From contig DAKQ01000012.1 of NCBI GenBank assembly GCA_002496635.1, positions 7,460-18,189 on the forward strand: 10,730 nucleotides of DNA, written 5' to 3'. The notes below the pieces were generated by a model that did no database searches, was not told the DNA's origin, and saw only the letters and a list, made by a program, of their open reading frames with translations. Source of the stretch: Euryarchaeota archaeon UBA82 (GTDB lineage Archaea; Thermoplasmatota; Poseidoniia; Poseidoniales; Poseidoniaceae). The first letter of the stretch is position 1. The number at the start of each line of letters is the position of its first letter. A program made the position numbers and the translations under genes. Positions 1-7,951 of this stretch are shown piece by piece.

Positions 1-3000
1 CCCTCGGGTAAAACGGAAGTATTCCATGTTTGAGATACTAAGTCGTATTGAGCGATTCCTCCGCTCCCTTCCTGATTCCACCATTGTCCAGATACCACGC
101 TTGCAAGAAGCGTGTCTCCAACGATGGTCATCCCGACAACATCACCGCCATTTTCGCTGACTTCTTGGCCAGCATCAAGTGGTGTTATTGCAGTAAAATT
201 ACCAACGTCAATGCCGTAAATACTGTCGCTGGATACGCCTTGATGATAGTACATGGTGTATCCATACATTGTCAAATCGTATGGATCGCCGTTACCAACA
301 TACAGGCTGTTTGAAACCTCAATATCATACACTTCAGTACTTGTTGTTGTATTGATTAATTGGAAACCATCTTCTCCGCCAATCCAAATCAGGCCAGATC
401 GAATGTCTTCAATCATGCCAGTGACGTATTCGTTTCCATCATCAAGAACGTTATCCTCAGTCCAAGTTGTCAGCCATTGACTGTTTGAAATGTCCCATCG
501 TGCTACACCGACCCCATTGAGTCCGATGTATGCAATATCATCGATGATTTCTACAATTGCATTATCGGTTTGTGACCCAGCATCCCATTCTCCAACAACG
601 CTGAAGGATGACTTTTCGATGAGGCCTACGCCAGAGAAAGTTCCACCAAAGACAGTTGTACTGTTGGCACCAACCACATATGTCGCCCAATTTGGCATAC
701 CATCGTAGACATTGAGACAGTCATCGATATTCCCAGACAGATCATACTTGCATACGCCGATGTTTGTACCAGACCACATCGTATTTCCATCAAGAACATA
801 ATCGAAGTGCTGGGAAGGACGCTTTGTCCAATCACTGCGAGGCCCAATTGTTGTTTCACTGACGGAGAAACCATCCCAGATATATCCTGCAATATTTGTT
901 CCAATCCACAAATCGTTACCACTTGCTTCGAGAGCATAGATAGTGTTTGTTTGCATGTTCGTCGTATCTGAATTAAGCGGAGTCAATATTTCTCCTGTCA
1001 GGATATTCTTTCGAGCAACACCGTATCCAGATAAGCCCATGTGAACAACATCTCCTACAACTGCTACAGGAGCATTATCGACGCCATTAATTCCAGTTGA
1101 CCCCCATGATGCAAGGAATGTATCGTTAATGATATCATATCGGAGTAATCCCTCAGTACTCCCTACATAGCATATATCTGCATAGATTGCAAGTTGCCCA
1201 GTTAGACTAATGTCAGACTTCAGGAGTGTTGCAGAGCCTATGGCTGTTGCATCAGCATCTATTCGGTGAACTCCATTGGGTTGAACAACGATGATGTTGC
1301 ATCCAGTTGAATCTCCACAATCGCCTATGGCTGTAATATCGATAACGAAATTGTCGGAAGCATCTGGGGAAGATGTGGAAGAACTAGGTGGGACATTTGC
1401 TCGGATAGTACCGTTCTCGATGAGGAAAACCCCATCATCAACAGTTCCAGCAAGTATTGTATCTCCTGCTAGAGCAAGGGCAGTAATCCTATCACCCAAG
1501 TCAATAGAGGTGAGCCAAAGTGAGTTTGCGATATCGAATCGATCGAGTTGTTCTGAAGTGTATCCAGCAACGTAGAGAATCCCATCATGTTCGACTGCAT
1601 CACTCATTTCAGGCCCAGATGGACCACTTGCGATGACAATTTCTCGCTGTATTGTGCTTTGCATAGTGGCATCGATGAGAACAAGGCGGCTGCCGTCGGT
1701 CATAGCATGCATCATCGAAGATGGAGCACGGGCACCGCCCGGCGCCCACGGTATCATCATGTTGACCGATGTTTCTGTTAGGTTCATCTGACCTAAATCG
1801 ATTGAGGAGCCGAAAACTCCAGTTGAGAGATCGTAGCGATGGAGTTGATCTCCACTCATGATATGGAGTGTGTCTTGATATGCTTGTGCTCCGGAAACGG
1901 TATTCGATGTTAACCAGTTAGCATCATTCCATGTTGCAAGCCAGAAACCGGAATTCCAGTTATATCGAGCTAGGCCATTGTCTTGGGAAGAGAAAAGTAA
2001 TTGGTTTCCAGCAGTTGTTATTTCTGTAATTGTGTCACTATGGAGGACGTTTCCAGAGTTCCAAGAGGATAACGCTTGATTTGCCGACAAGTCATAACGC
2101 TCAACGCCGTAATCAGTTGCTGCGTAGAAGATGCCGTTTTCTTCATGAAGATCGTTAACATTGTCTATTATTCCAGTCGAAAAGAGGAGGCTCCAGCTAG
2201 AAGATGCAGAATTAAATTGATAATAATCTCCTCCGCCGTCTGTCGCGTATATACCAGAATTGAGGACTTCAAATGCTGCGATTTCTCCTCCTGGTAGAGA
2301 AGGTAAACCTGGCTCTATAGTACCATTAAGTCCTGAAATCATCCTAAAATCGGATGGCTCTTGAAAGGCGACATGAATATTCCCGTTCGGTCCGATGGCT
2401 ATGTCAGAAATGGCTCCTAGCGCAGAATCTGGCTCGATTTCGGTCAAATCATAAAAATCGATGATAGCGGGGTCATTTGCAGCATCGAAGACGATAATTG
2501 TGTCGCCAGTTACGAGGTAAAGTTGACCATCAACTGGATGTTGAGCATACGATGTGATTGGGATTGTTATCGGAGTAAAGGAAGTTACTGGGTCAACCGG
2601 AGCAAGGGCTTCGAAAGCAAGTTCTGTGATTGTCGCATCGGAAGGCAACGTCCATCCTGCCCCACTTGCGCTGTTTGGAGAGAGACGATCGGAATATGGA
2701 TTAGCCCCATCGAAAGAGTCCGAAGCACCGAGTATGCCCAACCCTCTCCAATCGAAGAGATTGACACCAATGTCGTTGGCTACGAGAAGCGGTTGATCGA
2801 TCATCAATCCATTAGATCCATTCACATGGATTTGAAGCGAAGCGTTGGAAATCTCGGCCCCTGGAGCGAACTCAAGTGTCCAATCAGCGGTCGCTTGACT
2901 GCTGAGTATTGGGTCTGCGCCAATTGTGGCGTTGAGTTGAACCCAACCCGTATCATTGCTGCCAGAAAGGGGCCAAGAAATGACATCTCCAGTTTCATGA

Positions 3001-3113
3001 GCAGAGGCTATTGGAACAGTAGTGAGGGCAAGAGACCATGATGAAATCAGCATTAATGCTGTTAGAAACATTGCCCGTCGCGAACGAGATTGTTCAGTAT
3101 AGGCTTCGCTCAT
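1..3113 (-). CDS. Giant secreted beta-propeller repeat protein (C-terminus beyond the window)
   Basis: The minus frame is open from an ATG at 3113 to the left edge: 1037 codons with no stop, so the protein is longer than this. Residues 10-38 form a signal peptide: an arginine-rich start (RSRR), a hydrophobic core (MFLTALMLISSWSLAL) and a likely cleavage after ASA at 36-38. Residues 39 to about 180 are a beta-rich region rich in Gly, Asn and Asp. From about residue 195 onward there are recurring units of 40-48 residues with an aromatic-x-G core followed by a G-h-x-R-Y-D type strand, for example GVERYDL (R339), GLARYN (R383), GLLRYDI (R658) and GVARWDI (R872). WIGTNI (W736) and WSGTNI (W780) resemble the Reg_prop motif. 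This is an extracellular or surface propeller protein, possibly for binding or adhesion; no catalytic motif was recognised. There is no SD before the ATG. It lies 59 bases downstream of pyruvate kinase on the same strand but is unlikely to be functionally tied to it. Confidence 0.88.
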   Translation of the reverse strand, partial: MSEAYTEQSRSRRAMFLTALMLISSWSLALTTVPIASAHETGDVISWPLSGSNDTGWVQLNATIGADPILSSQATADWTLEFAPGAEISNASLQIHVNGSNGLMIDQPLLVANDIGVNLFDWRGLGILGASDSFDGANPYSDRLSPNSASGAGWTLPSDATITELAFEALAPVDPVTSFTPITIPITSYAQHPVDGQLYLVTGDTIIVFDAANDPAIIDFYDLTEIEPDSALGAISDIAIGPNGNIHVAFQEPSDFRMISGLNGTIEPGLPSLPGGEIAAFEVLNSGIYATDGGGDYYQFNSASSSWSLLFSTGIIDNVNDLHEENGIFYAATDYGVERYDLSANQALSSWNSGNVLHSDTITEITTAGNQLLFSSQDNGLARYNWNSGFWLATWNDANWLTSNTVSGAQAYQDTLHIMSGDQLHRYDLSTGVFGSSIDLGQMNLTETSVNMMIPWAPGGARAPSSMMHAMTDGSRLVLIDATMQSTIQREIVIASGPSGPEMSDAVEHDGILYVAGYTSEQLDRFDIANSLWLTSIDLGDRITALALAGDTILAGTVDDGVFLIENGTIRANVPPSSSTSSPDASDNFVIDITAIGDCGDSTGCNIIVVQPNGVHRIDADATAIGSATLLKSDISLTGQLAIYADICYVGSTEGLLRYDIINDTFLASWGSTGINGVDNAPVAVVGDVVHMGLSGYGVARKNILTGEILTPLNSDTTNMQTNTIYALEASGNDLWIGTNIAGYIWDGFSVSETTIGPRSDWTKRPSQHFDYVLDGNTMWSGTNIGVCKYDLSGNIDDCLNVYDGMPNWATYVVGANSTTVFGGTFSGVGLIEKSSFSVVGEWDAGSQTDNAIVEIIDDIAYIGLNGVGVARWDISNSQWLTTWTEDNVLDDGNEYVTGMIEDIRSGLIWIGGEDGFQLINTTTSTEVYDIEVSNSLYVGNGDPYDLTMYGYTMYYHQGVSSDSIYGIDVGNFTAITPLDAGQEVSENGGDVVGMTIVGDTLLASVVSGQWWNQEGSGGIAQYDLVSQTWNTSVLPE
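339..1181 (-). repeat. Propeller B: tandem Reg_prop-like blade repeats in the secreted protein
   Basis: Equivalent cores fall at residues 649 (CYVGST), 691 (VHMGLS), 736 (LWIGTN), 780 (MWSGTN), 822 (VFGGTF), 862 (AYIGLN) and 910 (IWIGGE), a spacing of 40-48 residues, which again suggests seven blades. The lWIGT..G...YD pattern is that of Reg_prop blades, known from the sensor regions of some two-component systems, but here it is in a secreted protein. A Ser/Thr/Pro-rich stretch (PPSSSTSSP) and a cysteine pair (GDCGDSTGC) lie between propellers A and B. Confidence 0.6.
1404..2396 (-). repeat. Propeller A: tandem blade repeats in the secreted protein
   Basis: Within about residues 240-570 of the secreted protein, equivalent strand cores fall at residues 289 (IYATDG), 330 (FYAATD), 374 (LLFSSQ), 417 (LHIMSG), 514 (LYVAGY) and 554 (ILAGTV). 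A probable weaker unit lies near 466 (RLVLID). The spacing is 40-49 residues, as expected for seven propeller blades of four strands each. The units are diverged at protein level and are not DNA-level repeats. Confidence 0.6.
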
Positions 3114-3172
3114 GAATACTAATGCGTTCTTTTCACTATTTGAATGCGGTGTCTAATTGATAGAACAAAACG

Positions 3173-4642
3173 TCACTCCAAATCAGAGAGTTCGCCGTCT
3201 TTTTGTACCTGAAGTAAACGAATAGTGGATGTCCTGCCACTGATTGCTTGAGGGGATCCTGAAATAGCAACAATTTTTTCATCAGGTTTGATTTTTTTCT
3301 GTTCATATAATAATCGAACAGCTTCTGCAACCGTCGATCGGGCTCTCGTTTTTTCTTCAACCAGCAACCCTTCAACACCAGGCAAGATGGTTGTTCTACG
3401 AGCTGCCCGTATTCGATTTGTCATAGCGTAAATGGGGATTCTTGGACGATGCGCAGCCATCAGCCGAGCTGCGTTACCATGTTCCGTTGCGACGATCAAG
3501 TGGTTTACATTTGTCTGTCGAGCAATGTCCACTGCTGCGCCTGCGATGACACGTGTTGAAACATAAGCTGCTAATGCAGGAGGTTCGGGTAGATCTGCTG
3601 TTGAGGCATCAACGGTTTCAGCAATTCTTGCCATTGTTTCTACGGCCTTAACAGGATGCTGACCTCCAGCAGTTTCCCCGGAGAGCATAACTGCACTAAC
3701 ATGCTGTCGAATAGCCGTTGCAACATCAGTCACCTCTGCGCGTGTTGGACGTGCATGATTGACCATACTCTCGAGCATTTGGGTTGCGACAACGACAGGG
3801 GTCCCTCTTTCAAGGCACGCAGAGACGATTCTTTCTTGAGCCGCAGGAACTTCCTCGAGCGGTATTTCAACACCCAAATCTCCTCTTGCAACCATAACAA
3901 CGTCTGCTGCTTCAACGATTGCATTCAGATCCTTCAGAGCCGCAGGATGTTCAATTTTCGCAACAATCCACGTATGTACGCCAGCCTGCTTGATACGTTC
4001 ACGCGCAGGTTCTAAATCACCTGCACTTCGGACATATGATACTGCAACAAAATCTACATTTTGGGAGAGTGCATGCTCAAGACAATCAAGGTCATGAGGC
4101 CCGACTGCAGGAAGTTTAACCAATGTTCTTGGAACGTTTATTCCCTTTCGTTCTGTTAAGATTCCACCGTCTTCAACTCGACATCGTACAACTTCGCCGA
4201 TATGTTCAGGCGCTGATAGAACCTCTAATCGAATCAGACCATCGGATAGGAGAACAGGATCTCCAACCCGTAAATCCTTGGACAATCCGTCCCATTCAAC
4301 AGGTAATGTTTTGACCGGTTCGCCAAGAATTGTGTTCGCTTGTGCGGGCAATCCATCTGGGACTCCACAATGAAGGTCGATGAGTTCACCCCTTTCTAGA
4401 ATGACTTCTCCTTCAAAGGTCCCAAGGCGTAGTTTAGGGCCAGGAAGATCGGCTAACAATCCAACATATTTTCCAGTCTCTTCTTCTGCAGAACGGATGT
4501 TCTGTATTGTCTTCTCTTTACCGCTGAAATCACCATGAGAATAGTTGAGGCGAGTAATGTCCATACCTCCTTCAATCATCTGTTTTAATGTCTCAACGTT
4601 ATCGCTTGCTGGGCCAATCGTCGCAATGATTCTCGAACGCAT
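3173..4642 (-). CDS. pyk: Pyruvate kinase (predicted K+-independent type)
   Basis: This 489-residue protein has the normal length for pyruvate kinase, which converts PEP and ADP to pyruvate and ATP in the last step of glycolysis, in the cytoplasm. The A domain starts with IIATIGPAS (5-13) and RLNYSHG (31-37), and the B domain covers about 75-168. The catalytic Lys lies in VAKIEHP (K229), metal ligands are E231 and D255 in MVARGDLGVEIP, the substrate-binding TQMLESM is at 287-293, and MLSGETAGG is at 319-327. The C domain runs from about 345 to the end. The segment ADLPGPKLRLG has Leu66, Lys70 and Leu73 where K+-dependent enzymes have Thr, Glu and Thr; this matches the K+-independent group. 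The start is supported by a strong SD (GAGGAGAGG) just upstream. It is transcribed divergently from the malic enzyme gene and is followed after 59 bases by the secreted propeller gene. Confidence 0.97.
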   Translation of the reverse strand: MRSRIIATIGPASDNVETLKQMIEGGMDITRLNYSHGDFSGKEKTIQNIRSAEEETGKYVGLLADLPGPKLRLGTFEGEVILERGELIDLHCGVPDGLPAQANTILGEPVKTLPVEWDGLSKDLRVGDPVLLSDGLIRLEVLSAPEHIGEVVRCRVEDGGILTERKGINVPRTLVKLPAVGPHDLDCLEHALSQNVDFVAVSYVRSAGDLEPARERIKQAGVHTWIVAKIEHPAALKDLNAIVEAADVVMVARGDLGVEIPLEEVPAAQERIVSACLERGTPVVVATQMLESMVNHARPTRAEVTDVATAIRQHVSAVMLSGETAGGQHPVKAVETMARIAETVDASTADLPEPPALAAYVSTRVIAGAAVDIARQTNVNHLIVATEHGNAARLMAAHRPRIPIYAMTNRIRAARRTTILPGVEGLLVEEKTRARSTVAEAVRLLYEQKKIKPDEKIVAISGSPQAISGRTSTIRLLQVQKDGELSDLE

Positions 4643-4644
4643 GT

Positions 4645-4653
4645 CCTCTCCTC
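4645..4653 (-). promoter_or_regulatory. Ribosome binding site of pyruvate kinase
   Basis: On the minus strand GAGGAGAGG ends two bases before the pyk ATG, and its GGAG core lies at normal SD spacing. It confirms the pyk start. The same bases sit immediately before the ATG at 4654 on the plus strand, where they are pyrimidine-only and cannot act as an SD. Confidence 0.7.
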
Positions 4654-4781
4654 ATGCCTCAACAAGAGGAACCAACCCATAGTCCTTACATCAACGGTAC
4701 ATCAAAACGAGTGATAGAAACTCTCCTTCTGGGCCAATCAAGGAACAATGCTCAAACCATTGATGCTACCAAGAGAGGTTT

Positions 4782-4786
4782 AGGGG
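4782..4786 (+). promoter_or_regulatory. Ribosome binding site deciding the malic enzyme start
   Basis: AGGGG lies eight bases before the in-frame GTG at 4795. No SD-like sequence precedes the upstream in-frame candidates ATG 4654 and GTG 4711. Together with the family alignment this favours the GTG start. Confidence 0.5.
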
Positions 4787-4794
4787 ATAAAAGC

Positions 4795-7113
4795 GTGAAG
4801 AAAAAGAGAGATGAAATTCTTCGTCGTGAAACACTTGAATATCACGAGAAAGAACCGCGTGGAAAAATCAAGGTCGTACCAACAAAACCTCATGCTACAG
4901 CGCATGAACTTTCACTCGCGTATTCTCCTGGAGTAGCCTTCCCCTGTCTTGAAATCGCTGAAAGGCCAGAAGACGCATATCGTTATACTTCAAAAGGAAA
5001 TTTGGTCGCTGTTATTTCAAACGGAACAGCTGTATTGGGCCTTGGAAATATTGGTGCCCTGGCAAGTAAACCCGTCATGGAAGGAAAAGGCCTTCTTCTG
5101 AAAACATTCGCAGATATTGATGTGTTCGATATCGAGGTCGATACGACCGACCCAGAAGAGTTCATTTCGACAGTTGTCAACATTTCGAAAACATTCGGAG
5201 GTATCAATTTAGAAGATATCAAAGCCCCAGAATGTTTCGAAATTGAACGAAGAATAGCAGAAGCAACAGACATTCCCGTCATGCATGACGATCAACACGG
5301 AACTGCTATTATTTCTGGCGCTGCATTACTCAATGCAACAGAACTGCAGGAAAAGAAATTAGACACAATCAACGTTGTCGTTCTTGGTGCAGGTGCTTCA
5401 GCATTTGCTTGCGCGGAGCATTATGTTGCCCTAGGAGTAAAACGTTCGAACATTAAGATGGTTGATTCTCAAGGAATCATCACGACAAATCGTCTCAATA
5501 AAGGAGAACTTAATGAGTACAAGGCAAAATTTGCTATCGACTGCCCAGATGGTGCTCTTGCAGATGCAATGACTGGTGCCGATGTCCTTCTTGGCCTTTC
5601 CAAAGGCGGGCTTGTATCAAAGGAAATGATTGCTTCAATGTCGGCAAAGCCGATCATTTTTGCACTTGCAAACCCAACTCCTGAAATTCTTCCAGAAGAA
5701 ATCCTCGAAGTTCGTACAGATGCTATCGTTGCCACTGGTCGTTCAGATTATGCGAACCAAGTGAATAATGTCCTTGGTTTCCCTTACATTTTCCGAGGTG
5801 CTCTTGATGTACGTGCGAGAGATATCACCCAGAACATGAAAATGGCAGCAACACGCGCTCTTGCTGCATTAGCAAAAGAACCCGTCCCAGACTACATTTC
5901 AACCGCTTATGACGGTGCTACGATGGAGTATGGTCCTGAATACATAATTCCGAAACCCTTCGATCGACGTGTCTTGATTTGGGAGGCTTCTGCAGTGGCA
6001 CAGGCTGCTGTCGATGAAGGAATTACTTCTGTAACAAAAGAGGAGTTTTCGCTCCAAGCTTACAGAGAATCGCTCGAAGCACGATTGGGAATGACCTACT
6101 CGATTATGCGTAGTGTCATCAATCAGGTGCGTCGAAGAAATAAGCGGATCGTCTTCCCAGAAGGCGATAATGAGAAAGTCATACGCGCTGCTGCTCAACT
6201 GGTGGAGCAAAAAATATGCAAACCAATTCTACTAGGTCCAAAGGATCGAATTGCCCGAATGATGGAGGAAATGCATTTCGACTTCGAATACGAAGTCTAT
6301 GATCCTCGAACCGATGAACGAAGAAAAGGAATCTATGCGGATAAATTGTTCAAGTTAAGAGAGCGGAAAGGCGTCACGAGAGTCGATGCTGCCCGTCTTC
6401 TCAAGAGCCGACCATACTTTGCAAGCCAAATGGTTGAATCAGGGGATGCTGATGGATTCGTTGGAGGCGTTAGCAGAAATTACAGCGATGTGTTGCGCCC
6501 GGTCTTGGAAGCGATAGGTCCTTCAGACGATGCTCATTGTCTGATTGGATGTTACATGGTGACCATCAAAGGTCGGCTTCTCTTCCTTGCGGATGCAACT
6601 GTGAACGTCTATCCTGATAGTCGTACATTGGCAGAAATTGCTGTTCAAACAGCGAAGGTTGCAAGAAGATTTGGCGTAAGTCCAAAGGTTGCCATGCTCT
6701 CTTTCTCAAATTTCGGTAGCACTCGTGCTCAGCGTAGCGATCGAATCGAAGAGGCTGTTGAAATGGCGAGAATTCTTGATCCGACTCTTGTAATTGATGG
6801 GCCAATGCAAGCAGATACTGCTCTTGATCCGACTGTTCAGCAAGAATACCCATTCATGGAATTTACTGGGCCAGCGAATATTCTGGTTCTTCCGAATCTT
6901 GCCTCAGCCAATATTGTCTACAAGATGCTTGAACAACTTGCCGATGCTGAAATGACAGGGCCGATTCTTGAAGGAATGAAAAATCCAGTCCAACTTGTCG
7001 CTCGTCAAGATGGCGTCCGACACATCGTTAACATGACTGCAATTTGCGTTGCTGATGCTATGCGTAAGGATTCTTACTGGGAAACATTGGCAAACGAGTC
7101 TTCTGATTCTTGA
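4795..7113 (+). CDS. maeB: Hybrid malic enzyme with C-terminal phosphotransacetylase-like domain (MaeB type)
   Basis: It oxidatively decarboxylates malate to pyruvate and CO2 while reducing NAD(P)+, feeding pyruvate and usually NADPH to biosynthesis. From the GTG start the product is 772 residues, close to E. coli MaeB. The malic domain has the catalytic Tyr43 in AYSPGVA and Lys98 in MEGKG. Its metal ligands are E140/D141 in NLEDIKAPE and D166 in HDDQHGTA. The NAD(P) domain has LGAGASA at 197-203, then ANPTPEILPE (292-301) and GRSDYANQVNNVLGFP (315-330). Residues 449-757 form a phosphotransacetylase-like domain (SFSNFGS 636-642, GPANILVLPN 692-701); in known hybrids this domain has no transacetylase activity and mediates acetyl-CoA inhibition. 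An in-frame ATG at 4654 would add 47 residues unlike the family and without an SD, so the GTG was chosen. Cofactor preference cannot be read. The last 40 bases overlap the convergent gene. Confidence 0.95.
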   Translation: MKKKRDEILRRETLEYHEKEPRGKIKVVPTKPHATAHELSLAYSPGVAFPCLEIAERPEDAYRYTSKGNLVAVISNGTAVLGLGNIGALASKPVMEGKGLLLKTFADIDVFDIEVDTTDPEEFISTVVNISKTFGGINLEDIKAPECFEIERRIAEATDIPVMHDDQHGTAIISGAALLNATELQEKKLDTINVVVLGAGASAFACAEHYVALGVKRSNIKMVDSQGIITTNRLNKGELNEYKAKFAIDCPDGALADAMTGADVLLGLSKGGLVSKEMIASMSAKPIIFALANPTPEILPEEILEVRTDAIVATGRSDYANQVNNVLGFPYIFRGALDVRARDITQNMKMAATRALAALAKEPVPDYISTAYDGATMEYGPEYIIPKPFDRRVLIWEASAVAQAAVDEGITSVTKEEFSLQAYRESLEARLGMTYSIMRSVINQVRRRNKRIVFPEGDNEKVIRAAAQLVEQKICKPILLGPKDRIARMMEEMHFDFEYEVYDPRTDERRKGIYADKLFKLRERKGVTRVDAARLLKSRPYFASQMVESGDADGFVGGVSRNYSDVLRPVLEAIGPSDDAHCLIGCYMVTIKGRLLFLADATVNVYPDSRTLAEIAVQTAKVARRFGVSPKVAMLSFSNFGSTRAQRSDRIEEAVEMARILDPTLVIDGPMQADTALDPTVQQEYPFMEFTGPANILVLPNLASANIVYKMLEQLADAEMTGPILEGMKNPVQLVARQDGVRHIVNMTAICVADAMRKDSYWETLANESSDS

Positions 7114-7940
7114 ACGACTCCTTCTTCATAGGAAATTGTAGGCCTTCTTGGCCTCCAAATAGCTCCTGTTACGAATCCAGCAACAAGTCCTCCAAACAGA
7201 AGGTTCGGCCACCCATCGATTGCGTATGTGTCGAAACCTCGCAGGATGGGAATCAGAAATGACGGGACGATTCCGAGTAATGTCGTCCATAAGAGTTCAG
7301 TTCGGAAATTGCCCCAGGAATCTGCGGATTTGGGAACTCTTCTCGCTGGTGAATCTCGAATTGGTGAAATCACGAATCGAACTACTGTATTGGTGAGTGA
7401 ACGATCAACTGGAATATTTGAGGTTGCAAAAACACCCTTCCGTTTGGGATGCATTTCTACAGCTAATCGGTGATATTGTAACGGGCCAGTGGTTTCGATT
7501 GGACGAATTCGCCCGTCCATCATTGCACCCCGGTGATTTGCAGCAGCGGCATCCCCTAGTATTTCGACGACTCCAGGGGCAAGATGTATCTCATTCTGTG
7601 CATGATGCCATTCTGGATAAGAAGGGGGTCTAATTTCCCACTCTCCAGACAAAGATTCGAAATCGAATTGCTCTTCAATTTGTTTTCTTATGGCTTCTAT
7701 TTCACTTCCAATAAGGCCAACCATCGGCTCTGTAGAATCTTCAATGTCATCATCTTCTCCAAGCAGATCAGCAACTTGTCTTCTTGTTATAGGCTCTTCG
7801 AGAATGTAATATTCAGGTAATTGAACCTCGTATCTCGGTCTTTGACTTGCATAAATCCAACCCCCTTTGTCACTTCCCAAGAAGGAACTACCGTGCGAGA
7901 TACGTTTGAATTCAAGTTCATTCACTGAGATTGAATCCAA
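7074..7940 (-). CDS. FGE/SUMF1-like domain protein with two C-terminal membrane helices
   Basis: This 288-residue protein starts at a TTG with a very good SD (GAGGTGAT). Residues 12-60 follow the opening of formylglycine-generating-enzyme-like domains: a small-residue stretch with FLGS (20-23), then PRYEVQLPEYYILEEPITRR (35-54), like the family's PxhxVxl...f.i...PVT. PPSYPEWHHAQN (105-116) matches the position of RLPTEAEWEYAAR, and VVRFVISP (186-193) the closing FRV strand. Two hydrophobic segments follow at about 217-234 and 246-263, then an acidic tail. There is no cysteine anywhere, so formylglycine-generating oxidase chemistry is excluded; the fold may serve as a binding module. Homology is remote and rests on pattern order, so the family call is moderate. 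It is the last gene of the minus-strand trio; the upstream stop codon overlaps its SD, and its 3' end overlaps maeB by 40 bases. Confidence 0.7.
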   Translation of the reverse strand: MDSISVNELEFKRISHGSSFLGSDKGGWIYASQRPRYEVQLPEYYILEEPITRRQVADLLGEDDDIEDSTEPMVGLIGSEIEAIRKQIEEQFDFESLSGEWEIRPPSYPEWHHAQNEIHLAPGVVEILGDAAAANHRGAMMDGRIRPIETTGPLQYHRLAVEMHPKRKGVFATSNIPVDRSLTNTVVRFVISPIRDSPARRVPKSADSWGNFRTELLWTTLLGIVPSFLIPILRGFDTYAIDGWPNLLFGGLVAGFVTGAIWRPRRPTISYEEGVVQESEDSFANVSQ

Positions 7941-7943
7941 ATT

Positions 7944-7951
7944 ATCACCTC
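7944..7951 (-). promoter_or_regulatory. SD supporting a TTG start, overlapping the upstream stop codon
   Basis: On the minus strand GAGGTGAT lies three bases before a TTG start at 7940-7938. The upstream gene's TGA stop (7952-7950) shares two bases with this SD, a standard sign of translational coupling. No ATG is available nearby in frame, so this site fixes the start of the FGE-like gene. Confidence 0.65.

Larger units (their letters stand above)
4643..4794. promoter_or_regulatory. Divergent control region between pyruvate kinase and malic enzyme genes
   Basis: If the malic enzyme starts at the GTG at 4795, about 152 bases separate the two divergent starts, enough for two archaeal promoters. 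The plus-strand frame is open through this stretch, but the peptide it would encode does not match the malic enzyme family. No clear TATA box or operator could be fixed by eye. The assignment rests on the gene arrangement and the start-codon argument. Confidence 0.45.

Noticed and set aside
2523..3041. Plus-strand frame of 172 codons with several cysteines
   Set aside because: It lies fully inside the secreted propeller gene on the other strand, whose reading frame is open and whose product has a signal peptide and repeats. Its translation shows no family motif.
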